Origin: Trichobilharzia regenti
Taxonomy: Eukaryota > Platyhelminthes > Trematoda > Strigeidida > Schistosomatidae
Length of the DNA: 64,000 nucleotides
Assembly (NCBI GenBank): GCA_944472135.2
Contig: OX235263.1
Coordinates: 23,489,379-23,553,378, forward strand
Direction of reading: 5' to 3'
Part shown: piece by piece, positions 22,519 through 34,469 of the stretch
Layout: each line of letters opens with the position of its first letter
Position numbering within the stretch: the first letter of the stretch is position 1
The notes under the pieces: model-generated
Seen by the model: only the letters and a program-made list of their open reading frames with translations
The model's database searches: none
Told to the model about the DNA's origin: nothing
Program-made: the position numbers and the translations under genes

Positions 22519-22894
22519 TGTCAACCAAAGTCCCATAAACCGTTAATGCCCAGCTCTCGCTACGCTCGGGCCCACGCTGTTCTTAGAAGATTTCTCAGAA
22601 ACGCTTAGTAACAACGGACGAAAAAACCAGAACACCAATTGTTGACTTGAGTATTATGTATTGTTACACCAGCATATAAATCAAGTATCACTAAGCAAAC
22701 TAAGAAAACTAAGGTCTGTAAACAAATATTACAATAATAAATCTTTGTATTACTTCTGACGATGTTTCACTCTTCTTTCTGAACAGCGACCGATGAGACG
22801 ATGACTGTCGTATTGATGCCTCCGCGAAAATCGAGGAAGTTGATTTTGAGCAAACAACCAAGAATTGATCGTTCAATCTTCAACTCCATTGACA
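22519..22894 (-). repeat. 3' LTR of the nested reverse element
   Basis: 376 bp, plus-strand reading TGTCAACCAAAG to CTCCATTGACA. Preceded by the target duplication ACGGT. It matches 26143-26517 with scattered substitutions. Confidence 0.82.
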
Positions 22895-24043
22895 CTCCCC
22901 GGCAAAAAAGGGATCCAACCCTTTTTTCCTTCACGACCAATGCACGTTGACTTGGATGCCATTGCGAGAACCTGGGTCACACGGACAGAGCTGAAATGGA
23001 AAACAAACAGAAAAGCCAACACACCACAAGCATACCCACAGCACAATCTCACACATCAATGACGACCTGCGCCTCCAGACAGAGACCTCCTCTTGACATC
23101 TTGCAACACAATCGCCACTTGCTAGAATGACTCTTGCAGAATGCAACGTGACCATAGCACCACCTCATGATACTCTACGCACATCCTCTTATCTACTCAC
23201 TACCAATTACCACTGAAATCGCTTGTCACTCATTCTGCCTCAGTTCTAGTAGCGGTGACGCATGCGAGCCTCAGTCGTTTACACTCTTTCTCCCCGGCGT
23301 GTCGGACCGCAGCTAACAATTATCTCCGTGTGCATTTCATTCTCAGCAATAGCCTAGCCTCCCCGGCGTATACGACCCATCTGCTGTCCTTAACATCAAT
23401 CAATTCATTCATGGATGTAGAAGACTCGAAACAACTTCAGAAATAATCACGACGAAAATTTTAACAAAATTACGCAATAACAACAAGATACGAAAACAAC
23501 AAGTAAACACAATGAATCCAAAAACACCAATTGATATGACACACCACACGTATATACAAACAGTACACACAAACTCGCGGATCATGTCTTGATGGAATTC
23601 CTTTGAAGAATTGCAGGACTTACACCAGTACGCCTACAACCCTTCACAGGTTGACGATTGTAAGTTGTGGAATGTACGGACACAAACAAGATTAACCAAC
23701 AATTACATCAATTGGAACTCACACAACTATTTAACACAAACATATGTACAATCAACACATCAAATGTTGTGGATTCTGACACGACAAACTACCCTTGAAG
23801 AACTGTAGGACTTACAGCAGTACGCCTACATTCCTTCTCAGGTTGATGATCCAAGTGGAAGTCGTCCGGACACAAACAGAATTACCAACAGCTAGATGAC
23901 AGATGATATCAATTCAGTATATACAATATGAACATATGTACAAAATCCACACCAAGCACATTGGACTGCTCATTGATGCGCTACCCTTTGAAGAATTGTA
24001 GGACTTACAGCAGTACGCCTACAACCCTTCTCAGGTTGACGCC

Positions 24044-25998
24044 CTAGGTTGGAAAATCGTCGCAGAGTTCATTTGCTAACTTCCTTCTATCAGCTATATC
24101 CTCAAATCTGAACGGCAACACGCCCATGTCATTGTATCGTAGAATATAGATGACCAACAAACACACGACATATCTCATCAACCAAGTGTAGAAACAGAGT
24201 AATTTACACCAAAGATAATAACATTCAAATAGTAACTTGAAACTAGAAATGCCTTTATTCGTGCAAGTCAATTTAACAATTACTCTCTCGTTTACACTTG
24301 GCTTATCCACACTAAACTGACCATTGATATTCGTCCTTTCAAACGAACTGATACTACCATAGTCATTGCACAAGATACTTGAGTTGATGGGCATCTGTTT
24401 CATTGTGGATGAAAACACCAACGATGACTGAGTGACACAAGGTGATGAACTTAGTGGTGGATCAGAAGCTGTTCTTGTTCGGCTCTCAGATAGTTGTCCA
24501 ACTGCAAGATTACCACCACTGCTGTCTTTCACTACTAGTTCAGGTTTAGCACTATCATCTGATGATAGGTGGGCTACATGCTGATCAATTACACTGACTG
24601 TCTCACAAGTATGCACACCTTCTGGAACTGCATCTGCGTTCAATTCTACTTCACGTTGTAGTAGTACAGAACCTTTATTTAACTTAGCAGTAGTAGGCAT
24701 ATCCCTCATCTCATAATGATCAACCAAAGACAAATCTGCACTATCATGATCATTACCACAAATATTCAATTTACCGTCAAGTTCATCATTTTCAAACTCT
24801 TTAATAACAGAAGTAGACAATTTTGGTTCCTCCTCACAAATCATTAAAGGTTTTATAACTTCACTCTGACTAGTTATACTTTGTAAACTTGTGGAGTCAG
24901 AACTGCACTCTGAAGCAGTAACTCTATTCTGTGACACTCTATTCAACAACGGCTTACCAGTTGCAACTACAGACTTCTTCACAACACCGTTATCGTCACA
25001 CAATTCGGAGTCAGGCCTGGAGTTTACATTTAGCTTATCACTGAACTTGCTCACCGGTTCACAGTTCACTTCTGTATGCACCTCTTGCACATGTGTAAAC
25101 AAAACCGTGTTTGTCTTGCATCTTGTAACTTATCTGTTGAGGATGTACTACGAAACCTGTTACACTCACTAGGTCTATATGCATTACTAGACATCATGGA
25201 GCCTTCTCGATATCCACCTCTCTGAGGCTTATTCGTCATCAATGATTGCGTTTTACCCTCAGACTGCTCTATTCTATGGGTGAGATCTAACAGACTGGCG
25301 AACTTGCTCATAGATTGATTGACACTAGTATTTACCAGTTTCAGGATATCATCAAACTTTGGCTCGATACCCTCATCCTCCATACGGGAGCTTATCTTCA
25401 CCCACTTCCTTTGCAGTCGGGTAGGTAGACGTCTTGCTATTACTTCTAGTATAAAACTCGAGTTGAGGTCACTCATTCGATTCATCGAAATCATTCCATT
25501 CTTGTAAATTAGCAAATTATCTAAAAACTCAGTGAGTGCCTGGGAGTCATCCTGTAACTGACCACCATTACCCTCAACAGCCTCGAATAATTTCCCTGCA
25601 ATCATCGAGGGTCTTCCAAACCTTTGGCGTAATATGCTCATAGCCTCATCGTAGCCCTCCTTTGGCTTCATAAACTTACAACACTGTATAGCTCTTGCAG
25701 CATCTCCAGTGCAATATCTCATCAAATACATTAACTTCAATTCATCATTTAATAGAAAACTACTCAACATGATCTCAAACTCCTTTACAAATTGTAAATA
25801 ATCAGCCGGGTTTCCATCAAAACACCGTGGTTCAAACTTAGGGAGTTTGATGTTCCTATTATCCCTGAACGGCGAAACAGTAACATCAACCATGTCATGC
25901 TTAACATCAGACACATCGTTACAATTAACAGACAAGTCACCATGACTTACTTTCCTGTTTGCATCCAAGACACTCTGTCCCTTCTTTGACCCAGGCAT
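24044..25998 (-). pseudogene. Gag-like gene of the nested reverse element, one frameshift
   Basis: On the minus strand the frame runs from the ATG at 25998 to 25066, then continues in another frame from about 25102 to 24044. A one-base deletion in the sequence equivalent to TTGTTCTACACATG of copy 1 (here TTGTTTACACATG, about 25090-25105) accounts for the break. The N-terminal DUF1759-like domain, polar middle and hydrophobic C-terminal segment are all recognisable, with many amino-acid substitutions relative to copies 1 and 2. Confidence 0.82.
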
Positions 25999-26142
25999 TG
26001 TTGAACTTGACCCAATTCCAAAAAAGTTCCAGATATTGCTTGTTCAAAGAGGACTTGACCGGCACCAGGAAAGATGAACGGTGACTATCCAAACTTTCAC
26101 CAACTGTTTGAATCCGCCAGATCTGTTTCTATCGTCAGAAAC

Positions 26143-26517
26143 TGTCAATCACGTCTCATAAACCGTTAATGCCCAGCTCTCGCTACGCTCGGGCCCACGC
26201 TGTTCTTAGAAGATTTCTCAGAAACGCTTAGTTATAACGGACGAAAAAACCAGAACACCAATTGTTGACTTGAGTATTATGTATTGTTACACCAGCATAT
26301 AAATCAAGTATCACTAAGCAAACTAAGAAAACTAAGGTCTGTAAACAAATATTACAATAATAAATCGTTATGTTACTTCTGACGATATTTAACTCTTCTT
26401 TCTGAACAGCGACCGATGAGACGATGATTGTCGTATTGATGCCTCCGCGAAAATCGAGGAAGTTGATTTTGAGCAAACAACCAAGAATTGATCGTTCAAT
26501 CTTCAACTCCATTGACA
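26143..26517 (-). repeat. 5' LTR of the nested reverse element
   Basis: 375 bp, plus-strand reading TGTCAATCACGTC to CTCCATTGACA. Followed by the target duplication ACGGT at 26518-26522. Confidence 0.82.
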
Positions 26518-28539
26518 ACGGTTGTGTTTCACACGTTTGCGAGAAGTGCGCACAAAGGTGAACTGTGAACCAGTGAGCAAGTTCAGTGATAAGCTAAATG
26601 TAAACTCCAGGCATGACTCCGAATTGTGTGACGATAACGGTTTGGTCAGGAAGTCTGTAGTTGCAACTGGTAAGCCATTGTTGAATAGAGTGTCACAGAA
26701 TAGAGTTGCTGCTTCAGAGTGCAGTTCTGACCCTACAAGTTTACAAGGTATTACTAGTCAGAGTGAAGTTATAAAACCTTTAATGATTTGCGAGGAAAAA
26801 CCAAAATTGTCTACTTCTGTCATTAAAGAGTTTGAAAATGATAAAGTTGACGGTAAAGTGAATACTCGTGATATTGATCATGATACTTCACAGTTGTCTT
26901 TGGTTGATCATGATGAGATGAGGGATATGCCTACTACTGCTAAGTTGAACAAAGTTTCTGTACAACTTGAACGTGAAGTAGAAATAAATGCAGATGCAGT
27001 TGCAGAAGGCATGCATACTTGTGAGACCGTCAGTGGGAGTGATCAGCATGTAGCCCACCTATCATCAGATGCTAGTGCTAAAGCTGAGCTAATAGAAAAA
27101 GACAGCAGTGGTGGTGGTCTTGCAGGTAGACAAATTTCTGAAAGTCGATCAACAACAGCTTTTGATCCACCGCTAACTTCATCAACTGATATCAATCAGT
27201 CGTCATTGGTGCTGTCATCCACAATGAAAAAGACGCCCATCAACTCAAGTATCTTGTGCAATGACTATGATAGTATTGGTGCATTTGAAAAGACGAAAGA
27301 TATTGGTCAGTTTAGTGGGGATAAGCCAGGTGTAAACGAGAGAGTAATTGTTAAATTGACTTGCATGAATAAAGGCATTTCTAGTTTCAAGTTACTATTT
27401 GAATGCTATTATCTTCGGTGTAAATTACTCAGCGCCTGCGCTTGGTTGACCAGATACGTCGTGTGTTTTTTCGTCATCCATATTCTACGATACAATGACA
27501 TGAGCGTGTTATCGTTCAGATTTGAGGATATAGCTGATAGAAGGAAGCCAGCAAATGAACTCTGCAACGATTTTCCAACCTAGGGCGTCAACCTGAGAAG
27601 GGTTGTAGGCGTACTGCTGTAAGTCCTACAATTCTTCAAGGGTAGTTTGTCGTGTCAGAATCCGCAACATTTGATGTAGTGATTGTACATATGTTTGTGT
27701 AAAATAATTGTGTGAGTTCCAATTGATGTAATTGTTGGTTATTCTGTTTGTGTCCGAACATTCCACAACTTACAGTGGTCAACCTGTGAAGGTTTGTAGG
27801 CGTACTGGTGTTAGCCCTGCGATTCTTCAAAGGAATTCCATCAAGATGTGATCCGCGAGTTTTTGTGTACTGTTTGTATATACGTGTGGTGTGTCATATC
27901 AATTGGTGTTTGTTGGATTCATTGTGTTTACTCGTTGTTTTCGTATCTTGTTTTTATTGCGTAATTTTGTTAAAATTTTCGTCGTGATTACTTCTGAAGT
28001 TGTTTCGAGTCTTCTACATCCGTGAATGAATAGATTGATGTTAAGGACAGAAGATGGGTCGTATACGCCGGGGAGGCTAGGCTATTGCTGAGAATGAAAT
28101 GCACACGGAGATAATTGTTAGCTGCGGTCCGACACGCCGGGGAGAAAGAGTGTAAACGACTGAGGCTCGCATGCGTCACCGCTACTAGAACTGAGGCAGA
28201 ATGAGTGACAAGCGATTTCAGTGGTAATTGGTAGTGAGTAGATAAGACGATGTGCGTAGAGTATCATGAGTTGGTGCTATGGTCACGTTGCATTCTGCAA
28301 GAGTCATTCTAGTAAGTGGCGATTGTGTTGCAAGATGTCCAGAGGAGGTCTCTGTCTGGAGGCGCAGGTCGTCATTGATGTGTGAGATTGTGCTGTGGGT
28401 ATGCTTGTGGTGTGTTGGCTTTCCAGTTTGTTTTCCATTTCAGCTCTGTCCGTGTGACCCAGGTTCTCGCAATGGCATCCAAGTCAACGTGCATTGGTCT
28501 TGAAGGAAAAAAGGGTTGGATCCCTTTTTTGCCGGGAAG

Positions 28540-28897
28540 TGTCGATGGAGTTGAAGATTGAACGATCAATTCTTGGTTGTTTGCTTAAAATCAACTTCCC
28601 CAATTTTCGCGGAGGCATCAATACGACAGTCATCGTCTCATCGGTCGCTGTTCAGAAAGAAGAGTGAAACATCGTCAGAAGTAATACAATGATTTATTAT
28701 TGTAATATTTGTTTTCAGACCTTAGTTCACTTATTCTTTTTATATGTTGGTGTAACAATAAAGAAATATCAGGCGGCAGATCGGTGTTTTGGTGTTTTCG
28801 TCCGTTATAACTAAGCGTTTCTGAAATCTTCAAGGAACAGCGTGGGTCCGAGCGTAGCGAGAGCTGGGCATTAACGGTTTATGAGACGTGATTGACA
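28540..28897 (+). repeat. LTR 4 of the array (3' outer LTR)
   Basis: 358 bp, TGTCGATGGAG to GTGATTGACA. Followed directly by GTCTC, the second copy of the array's target duplication. Confidence 0.88.
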
Positions 28898-29460
28898 GTC
28901 TCAGAGCTGAAAATCAAAAAAGGAGGGAGGGTGGCGTTAGCTGATCAGTAGATATGGTGGGGGTCACTAAGGTGAATCGCCCCATTCTGCAGGAACAGCA
29001 GTATGCAAATTAAAAGCTCGAGATATTTCTGATTTTTATGAGGTCTTAGATCTTTATCTTGAAAATGATAATAATGAACGCCTAAACATATCATGCTTCT
29101 ACCTTTAAATATATACCATTCGCTCAGACTATTGTTGAGACGCGACCACGCGGGATCTGCACAGATTTATGGGGCATCTTATAAATTAACTTGCTGTTCA
29201 TTGTCTGATCTTTAAATACCACTTTACAATGTCTTATCTCATTCATTTTCCAATAACGTCTTTACTTGATCCTCATTATATCCCATTAAACCTAACATTT
29301 TACAGCTCTTTATGACTTATTATATTCCTACTCTCTGAAGGGTACGGTTGTGCACTAAATGCACAAAAAGGTATAAAACAAAAACAACTGGCACAACTGA
29401 GGATAAATGTATTAAAACCAAAAGTGGACATCATGATAGTACGAGATATACGTGTAGCAT
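28898..29460 (+). mobile_element. 3' UTR of the CR1-like element that hosts the array
   Basis: Starting with GTCTCAGAG this matches 40685-41307 (GTCTCAGAGCCTAAC, then AAAAAAGGAGGGAGGGTGGCG, and so on). It therefore continues the element broken at 14294. The match fades around 29457, beside a run related to the ATAGTACGA/GTATCATTAT end of the second copy. Confidence 0.75.
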
Positions 29461-29629
29461 TATACATTGCAAATGAACGTTGTCAGCCTAGGGAGTTTCC
29501 TTTATTAATGCATTTATTAATGATACTTGCACTTACCTATTTCATTACAATTTAATGATTCATCTCAGCACTTTTACTTTTCTAAAAACAGCTTTTAGTC
29601 CCTTGTAAACGTTGTACTTACCTCAATAT

Positions 29630-29910
29630 TGGTTGGTTATCGTATGCCGACAACCACGGGATGAAAACGAAACGAAGTCGATTTTCCCGCTCAACCTGGA
29701 GGACAATTGTACAATTCAATAACTATACAGCCTAGTTCAGACAATGTGTATTTATATATATATCAAATATTTAACTGTTGAAACATTATTAACTTGTAGA
29801 CAATCTACGATTTGATATTATATCATACTTGATCGTGCCTGTAAAAATGGCATGCATTTTCATGTAAATTTATATGTTTATATGAGAATATACATTATTA
29901 TTATTATTCA
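29630..29910 (+). repeat. Retroelement 3' end with TTA-type tail
   Basis: Its reverse complement occurs at about 41310-41605 with modest divergence (blocks around ATGAAAACGAAACGAAGTCG, ATTTAACTGTTGAAACATTA, ATGCATTTTCATG...). It ends in a run of TTA triplets (29897-29908), as CR1-like 3' ends do here. The parent element was not identified. Confidence 0.55.
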
Positions 29911-29948
29911 TATTTACTTCAATATATCAGCGGAGCAGTCAATATCTG

Positions 29949-32900
29949 ATGGTATTTTCGTCTTATAATAAGATTATGTACCTACAATCCCTGATGTCAA
30001 CTGATATGTATCATAACGCCGCCATAATCGCATTACATGAAACGTGGTTGCATGAACTGTATGATGACAACCTTATCTCACTAAAGGACTTTATTTTATT
30101 TCGTCAAGACCGTCAATGTTGTAATAAGAAAAATGGTGGTGGCGTTGCAACTTTTATTCACTCCAAATGGTCTGTCTCAAATAACGTCTGCTTCACCTTC
30201 TCAAATGACTTCATTGACTGTATTACTGTCAAATGTCGCCCCAAACATCTCCCCAAATATAAACAATTCTATATTACAAACATGTACATTTCTCCTAGTT
30301 GCTCTCCATCTGATCTATCTAATTTTGCTGATGAATTCACCATGTTTGCTGCTGCCAACTTCGACAACTCTCTTTCCGTTATTACTGGAGACTTCAACAC
30401 ATCGGATTGCTCCTTTCTTGAAGCTCTTGGTCACACAAACATAGTCAAATTTCCCACTCGACTTGACAAAACACTCGACCTCGTTTTTACTTATGACGAA
30501 GGAGTATATGAAACACGTAGACGTTCACCGATACATAACTCCGATCACTGCATTGTCCGCGTTTTGCCAAAAATATACAGCAAAACACATATTAAAATCT
30601 TCTCACACCTGTCTACGAAAGCACAAGAAAGATGCTACACATCTGACAACTTACTCAATCTAAGATGCATGTTAAAAGAAACCAACTGGGATCTATTCTA
30701 TGAAAGTACATTGGATGACTCAATCACCAATATAATGGATTATTTTAAGTTCTGCCTCGACATATGCTGTCCCAAACAAACACTGTTCAAACGCCTCGAC
30801 CGCTTCTCGTCTCCCCGTCTCAAACAACTTCGCAGGCAAAAAGAAATGTTATATAAATGCAAAGACAAGTTAGGTCTTAAAAAGATTAATGCTCAAATCA
30901 AATCTGAAATCAAAAATCTTAATGCTATCTATAACCAAACACTTTTATCATGCAAATCTCCAAACAGCATGTGGAAACTTTTCAATGAAATTACTGGCAA
31001 AAGTAAGCGATGCAATTTTTTTCCCCCTTGTGATGTTAATGCTCTTAATCTGTCTTTTTTACGCTCTCCTTCTACTATAACCACTTCTAACGTTACCAAT
31101 CTTGTAGCTGATAACTTCCAGGACTTCAATACTCTCGATGTTTTGAAATGTCTTAAAACTCTTAAGCCCTCACATAGTCTTGGCCCTGATGGCATACCTG
31201 CATATGTTCTAAAACAATGTGCAGATGCTTTATGTTTTCCTCTAACTAATATATTAAATGCTTCTTTCTCCGAAAACGTTGTACCTGTTCCATGGAAAGA
31301 CATTAAAATAGTCCCTGTCCCTAAACCTGGAAATAGCAAGAACGTAAAGTTCAGACCCATCGCCATCACTTCCCCGTTTCTAAAGCTCATGGAAAAACTA
31401 GTACTTCTTAAACTGGAACCCTCCCTTAAAAGCTTCGAAGACCCCAAACAATTTGCCTACAGACAGGGTAGGAGTACTTTAGATGCTGCAGCCGTCTTAC
31501 ACAACAGTATTATCCCATCATTAGACAAAGGTGCCAAATATGTCCGCTGCACGTTTCTCGACTTCACTTCTGCTTACGACTCTGTACCTAGAAGTCTCTT
31601 GCTAAATAAGCTCTCCATGACACAAACCGAGTCCTGGGTCACTAACTGGTTGCATTCCTACTTTTCAAACAGAATGCAGTACACCGTATACAAAGGCCAA
31701 TCCTCCTCTGCTGTGCTCACAGAAGCTGGTGTCCCCCAAGGTGCTGTACTCTCCCCACTTCTCTTTTCCTTCTTCCTACATGACCTACCGTCTTCAAATG
31801 ACATTAACTTTGTCAAATATGCTGATGACCTAACTGTATCTTTACCTGTCAAATGTCAAAGTGACTGCTCCAAACTAAATGGCTTTGTGGTGATTGACAA
31901 TTTCTATCTCTGTATTGTTTAAAATACTTACTGTTGACTGTTGATATGTTTCATATATGAATTGCATTCTAATTCCGCTAAATACAAATTCCTGATTGCT
32001 GCCCTCTCCGGGTTTTGGTTAGATTCTTATAATTCCGTCAGATCGAAATACTAATACTTCAAGTACAATAAATTACTACAAATTGGCGTCGCGATGGAGC
32101 TAAGTAACCTGGGAAAATTCCCCATTAATGGGTCTCCGCGAGAGATTGCTGATTATTTGGAATGCTTTGATGCGTGGTGCATTTTCAAGAATGTTCGGGA
32201 TGATAAAATACCTGCTCATTTCATCACCGCTATTGGGCTTGATGCATATAGCCTGGTGAAGAATCTGGCATTTCCAGATAAACCCATTTCTATGTCATAT
32301 GACAAGATCCGTGAACTTCTGACAAATCACTTTCATGTGACTACATTTGAGACCAGAGAGAGGGCTCACTTCAACAAACTGGTACGTTCTCCCAACCAGA
32401 AGATTAGAGACTTCATTCTTCAACTTTAAATTCAAGCCTCAAAGTGTAACTTTGGAGATCAGCTACATACTCAACTACGTGATCGTCTAATTGCTGGAAT
32501 CAATATTCCTAAATTAGAGAAAGAGTTAATTCAGATTCCTTCTTGTACGTTTCAAACTGCTAAAGAGGTATGTATTACATATGAAGATGTCCATAATGAA
32601 TACTCTGCTCCCACTACGTCAGTATCTGATGTTATGCTTTCTAAAGTCGAAAATACAAGTGGTAATGGAAAGCAATCCAAACTGCCGTCCACAGGTAACA
32701 GAATGCAGCGAGAGATCAAAAACATTAAATCGTCTTTATCCTGTGGAAAGTTACATCTACGAAGCACTTGCCGTTTTCGGGGTGCTAAGTGTTATAAATG
32801 TGGTAAAGTTGGACACATCAAGACGGTTTGCAGAAGTTCAAATACTTATGTTGCTCAACATTCTTATAATTCTCCCAAGCTGTCTAGTAAAATGGAGTCA

Positions 32901-34465
32901 ATGTGTCTTTCAACCTTTCAAAATACTCAAGCTAATCCAACGAAAACCTCCACTGCAATTTCAGCAACGCAAGCATCAACTGTTTTCAAAAATGAGGTAG
33001 CCAAGTTGCAATGTGAATTGTCGAAAACACGAAAAGACCTGAATGAGATGAGAGAGCAACTGATTAAAATTGAGGAATTACTGCATATGCATAGACTACG
33101 TCTGGTGAATGCAGAGCATACAAGTACCCGTGAAAGTCCTGCAAAACGTTTCAAATCTCGAATACTCAAAAAGCATCTGATGTCCACGACTTCTAATGTA
33201 GATTATTACAAAGATAATAACTATAGACCTGTTGGAATTATACTACAAAAAATGGGAAATCGAGTGGTGAAGATATTAGACATCAAAGATCACTCAGTTC
33301 ATAACGGACACCTGGACAAAGTGACAATAAACGAAGTAGGTCGTTCCAATTATAATATTAGGCTTCTTATCGGAAATTAGCCAATGGTCCAAGGAAAATG
33401 GTCTAACCTTAAACCCCTCTAAATGCTAAACAGTTAATTTCACCCTTAGGCATAAATCTGACCTAAACAAAGTGGTTAGCACTCACGAGGTGTGCAACAT
33501 AGATGGCAGTGAAATAGAAACGAAGTCGGAAATTAAATACCTAGGCGTCACTCTATCTTCTGATCTTTCCGGGTCGTCTCATATCTTGACGATATCCAAG
33601 AAAATATACCGTCTTACCTTCTACATCAAGAAGTTAAGACATTCTGGTGTAACCCAACCCTTACTCCTACAATTTGATAACTCCCGTATTCTGCCTATTA
33701 TTCTCTATTGCTCCCCCTTAGTCTTTCCTGGGCTATTGAAGAAAGACTATACCTTATTACGTAGGATGTTAAAGGTTGTCAGCAGAGTAAGCAGTTTGCC
33801 ACTTAGCCAGCTAGTTAGTATTCTGGTGGACAGGCATATGGACTCATGTGAAAAATGGGCGAAATCCATTTTATCTGACTCACAACACCCTCTACATTCA
33901 CAACTCTCCCCATGTATCTCTTCAGGGAAAACCAGAAGCCTATATAGGAAACTATATGCCCGCACTAGTAAGTACAAAAACTCATCCATACCCTACCTAG
34001 CCCGTGTTCTGTGCGATAAAGAATGTATCAGGCATGAAACCTTTAACTTATTAAATAGTCAGTAGAACAACTGGATCCCGTCTTTCCAACTCACATCATT
34101 TATAGGTACAACGTTTTCTCGCTCTTCATTCTGTATTTATTTTTGTTATGTGCTGTTTTGTTTCTCTCTTCCTTGCAAACTCTACTTAAAACATTCTTGT
34201 TCGTTCTTTCACACTCTGTATATCTCGACCATTTTGCTATCGCTTACGCCAGTAAATATGCTAGTAGTATCTACTTTTCTAGCACCTTCAAACACTTTAA
34301 TTTTGGCTTTGCTACCGACATACTAATATGTTGTTGAGATAACTTTAAACTATGTAGAACTTTATTTATTGTTAATGTAAAAAGTGGATGCAATATTGTA
34401 GTAAAATGCTGAGAATTCCATTCTGTATCACAAGTACTGATTTGGAATAAAGCTTATCTTATGTT
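29949..34465 (+). pseudogene. CR1-like non-LTR retrotransposon ORF2, split by an LTR-type insertion
   Basis: The first part (to 31885) encodes an AP-type endonuclease, with ALHETWL, a GDFN motif near residue 145 and NSDHCI. It continues with the RT: SLGPDGIPAYVLKQCAD, FRPIAITSPFLKLMEK, FLDFTSAYDSV and an intact YADD near residue 624. An insertion (31886-33360) interrupts it; the frame resumes at 33366 with ISQWSKENGLTLNPSKC, hits a TAA in place of Asn, and continues to 34065 (RPYLARVL-type end). The 3' UTR ends in GGAATAAAGCTTATC plus TTATG repeats at about 34460. The 5' side is truncated just before the endonuclease. It is a sister copy of the element at 42.3-45.3 kb. Confidence 0.82.
31886..33360 (+). 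mobile_element. Gypsy-like derivative with one LTR and fused gag/pol-tail frame
   Basis: A 195-bp LTR-like segment (31886-32080, TGTGGTGATT to TTACTACA) is followed by a TTGGCGTCGCG primer-site-like start. A frame from 32094 then encodes a gag (MELSNLGKFPI start). It has one TAA (32427-32429) and a canonical knuckle CYKCGKVGHIKTVC at about residue 236. The frame then runs through a predicted coiled coil (KLQCELSKTRKDLNEMREQL). Its end resembles the integrase C-terminal tail of pol (NNYRPVGIILQKMGNRVVK, HNGHLDKV). RT, RNase H and the integrase core are absent, and no second LTR is seen. It is flanked by GGCTT on both sides (31881-31885 and 33361-33365). Confidence 0.72.
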
Positions 34466-34469
34466 ATGT

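Larger units (their letters stand above)
22519..26517 (-). mobile_element. Reverse-oriented full-length relative nested in unit 3
   Basis: A complete element of 3,999 bp with its own LTRs at 22519-22894 and 26143-26517. It is flanked by the 5-bp duplication ACGGT (22514-22518 and 26518-26522). The LTRs are longer (376 and 375 bp) and differ from the array LTRs in the middle, so this is a sister subfamily. Its internal region is 192 bp longer than those of units 1 and 2, which matches one extra 191-bp repeat unit. It too encodes only the gag-like protein. The two LTRs differ from each other at several sites, so this copy is not brand new. Confidence 0.85.
21625..27583 (+). pseudogene. Gag-like gene of unit 3, frameshifted and split by a nested element
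   Basis: The N-terminal part (21625 to about 22518) loses one T in the T6 run at about 22100, so the frame breaks after about 156 codons and resumes in another frame (22107-22538). The C-terminal part (26523-27583) lies beyond the inserted reverse element. Excluding the insert and one ACGGT, internal region three totals 3,055 bp against 3,056 bp in units 1 and 2, which fits the single-base loss and nothing else. Sequence around the junction (22290-22518 and 26523-26650) is more diverged from units 1 and 2 than the rest, hinting at a mosaic origin. Confidence 0.82.
14295..28897 (+). mobile_element. Tandem array of gag-only LTR retroelements sharing LTRs
   Basis: Layout on the plus strand: LTR 14295-14652, internal 14653-17708, LTR 17709-18066, internal 18067-21122, LTR 21123-21480, internal 21481-22518, a reverse-oriented element (22519-26517), the rest of internal three (26523-28539) and LTR 28540-28897. 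Each LTR is 358 bp with TGTC...GACA ends, and the repeat period is 3,414 bp. The outer flanks carry the 5-bp duplication GTCTC (14290-14294 and 28898-28902), so the array traces to a single insertion. Each internal region encodes only a BEL/Pao-type gag-like protein; no protease, RT, RNase H or integrase was found. The likely origin is unequal exchange between LTRs. An assembly duplication cannot be excluded from sequence alone. Confidence 0.88.

Noticed and set aside
14295..28897. A CRISPR array or bacterial operon from the regular repeats
   Set aside because: Repeats are 3.4 kb with LTR structure, the genome is eukaryotic, and no cas-like genes exist.
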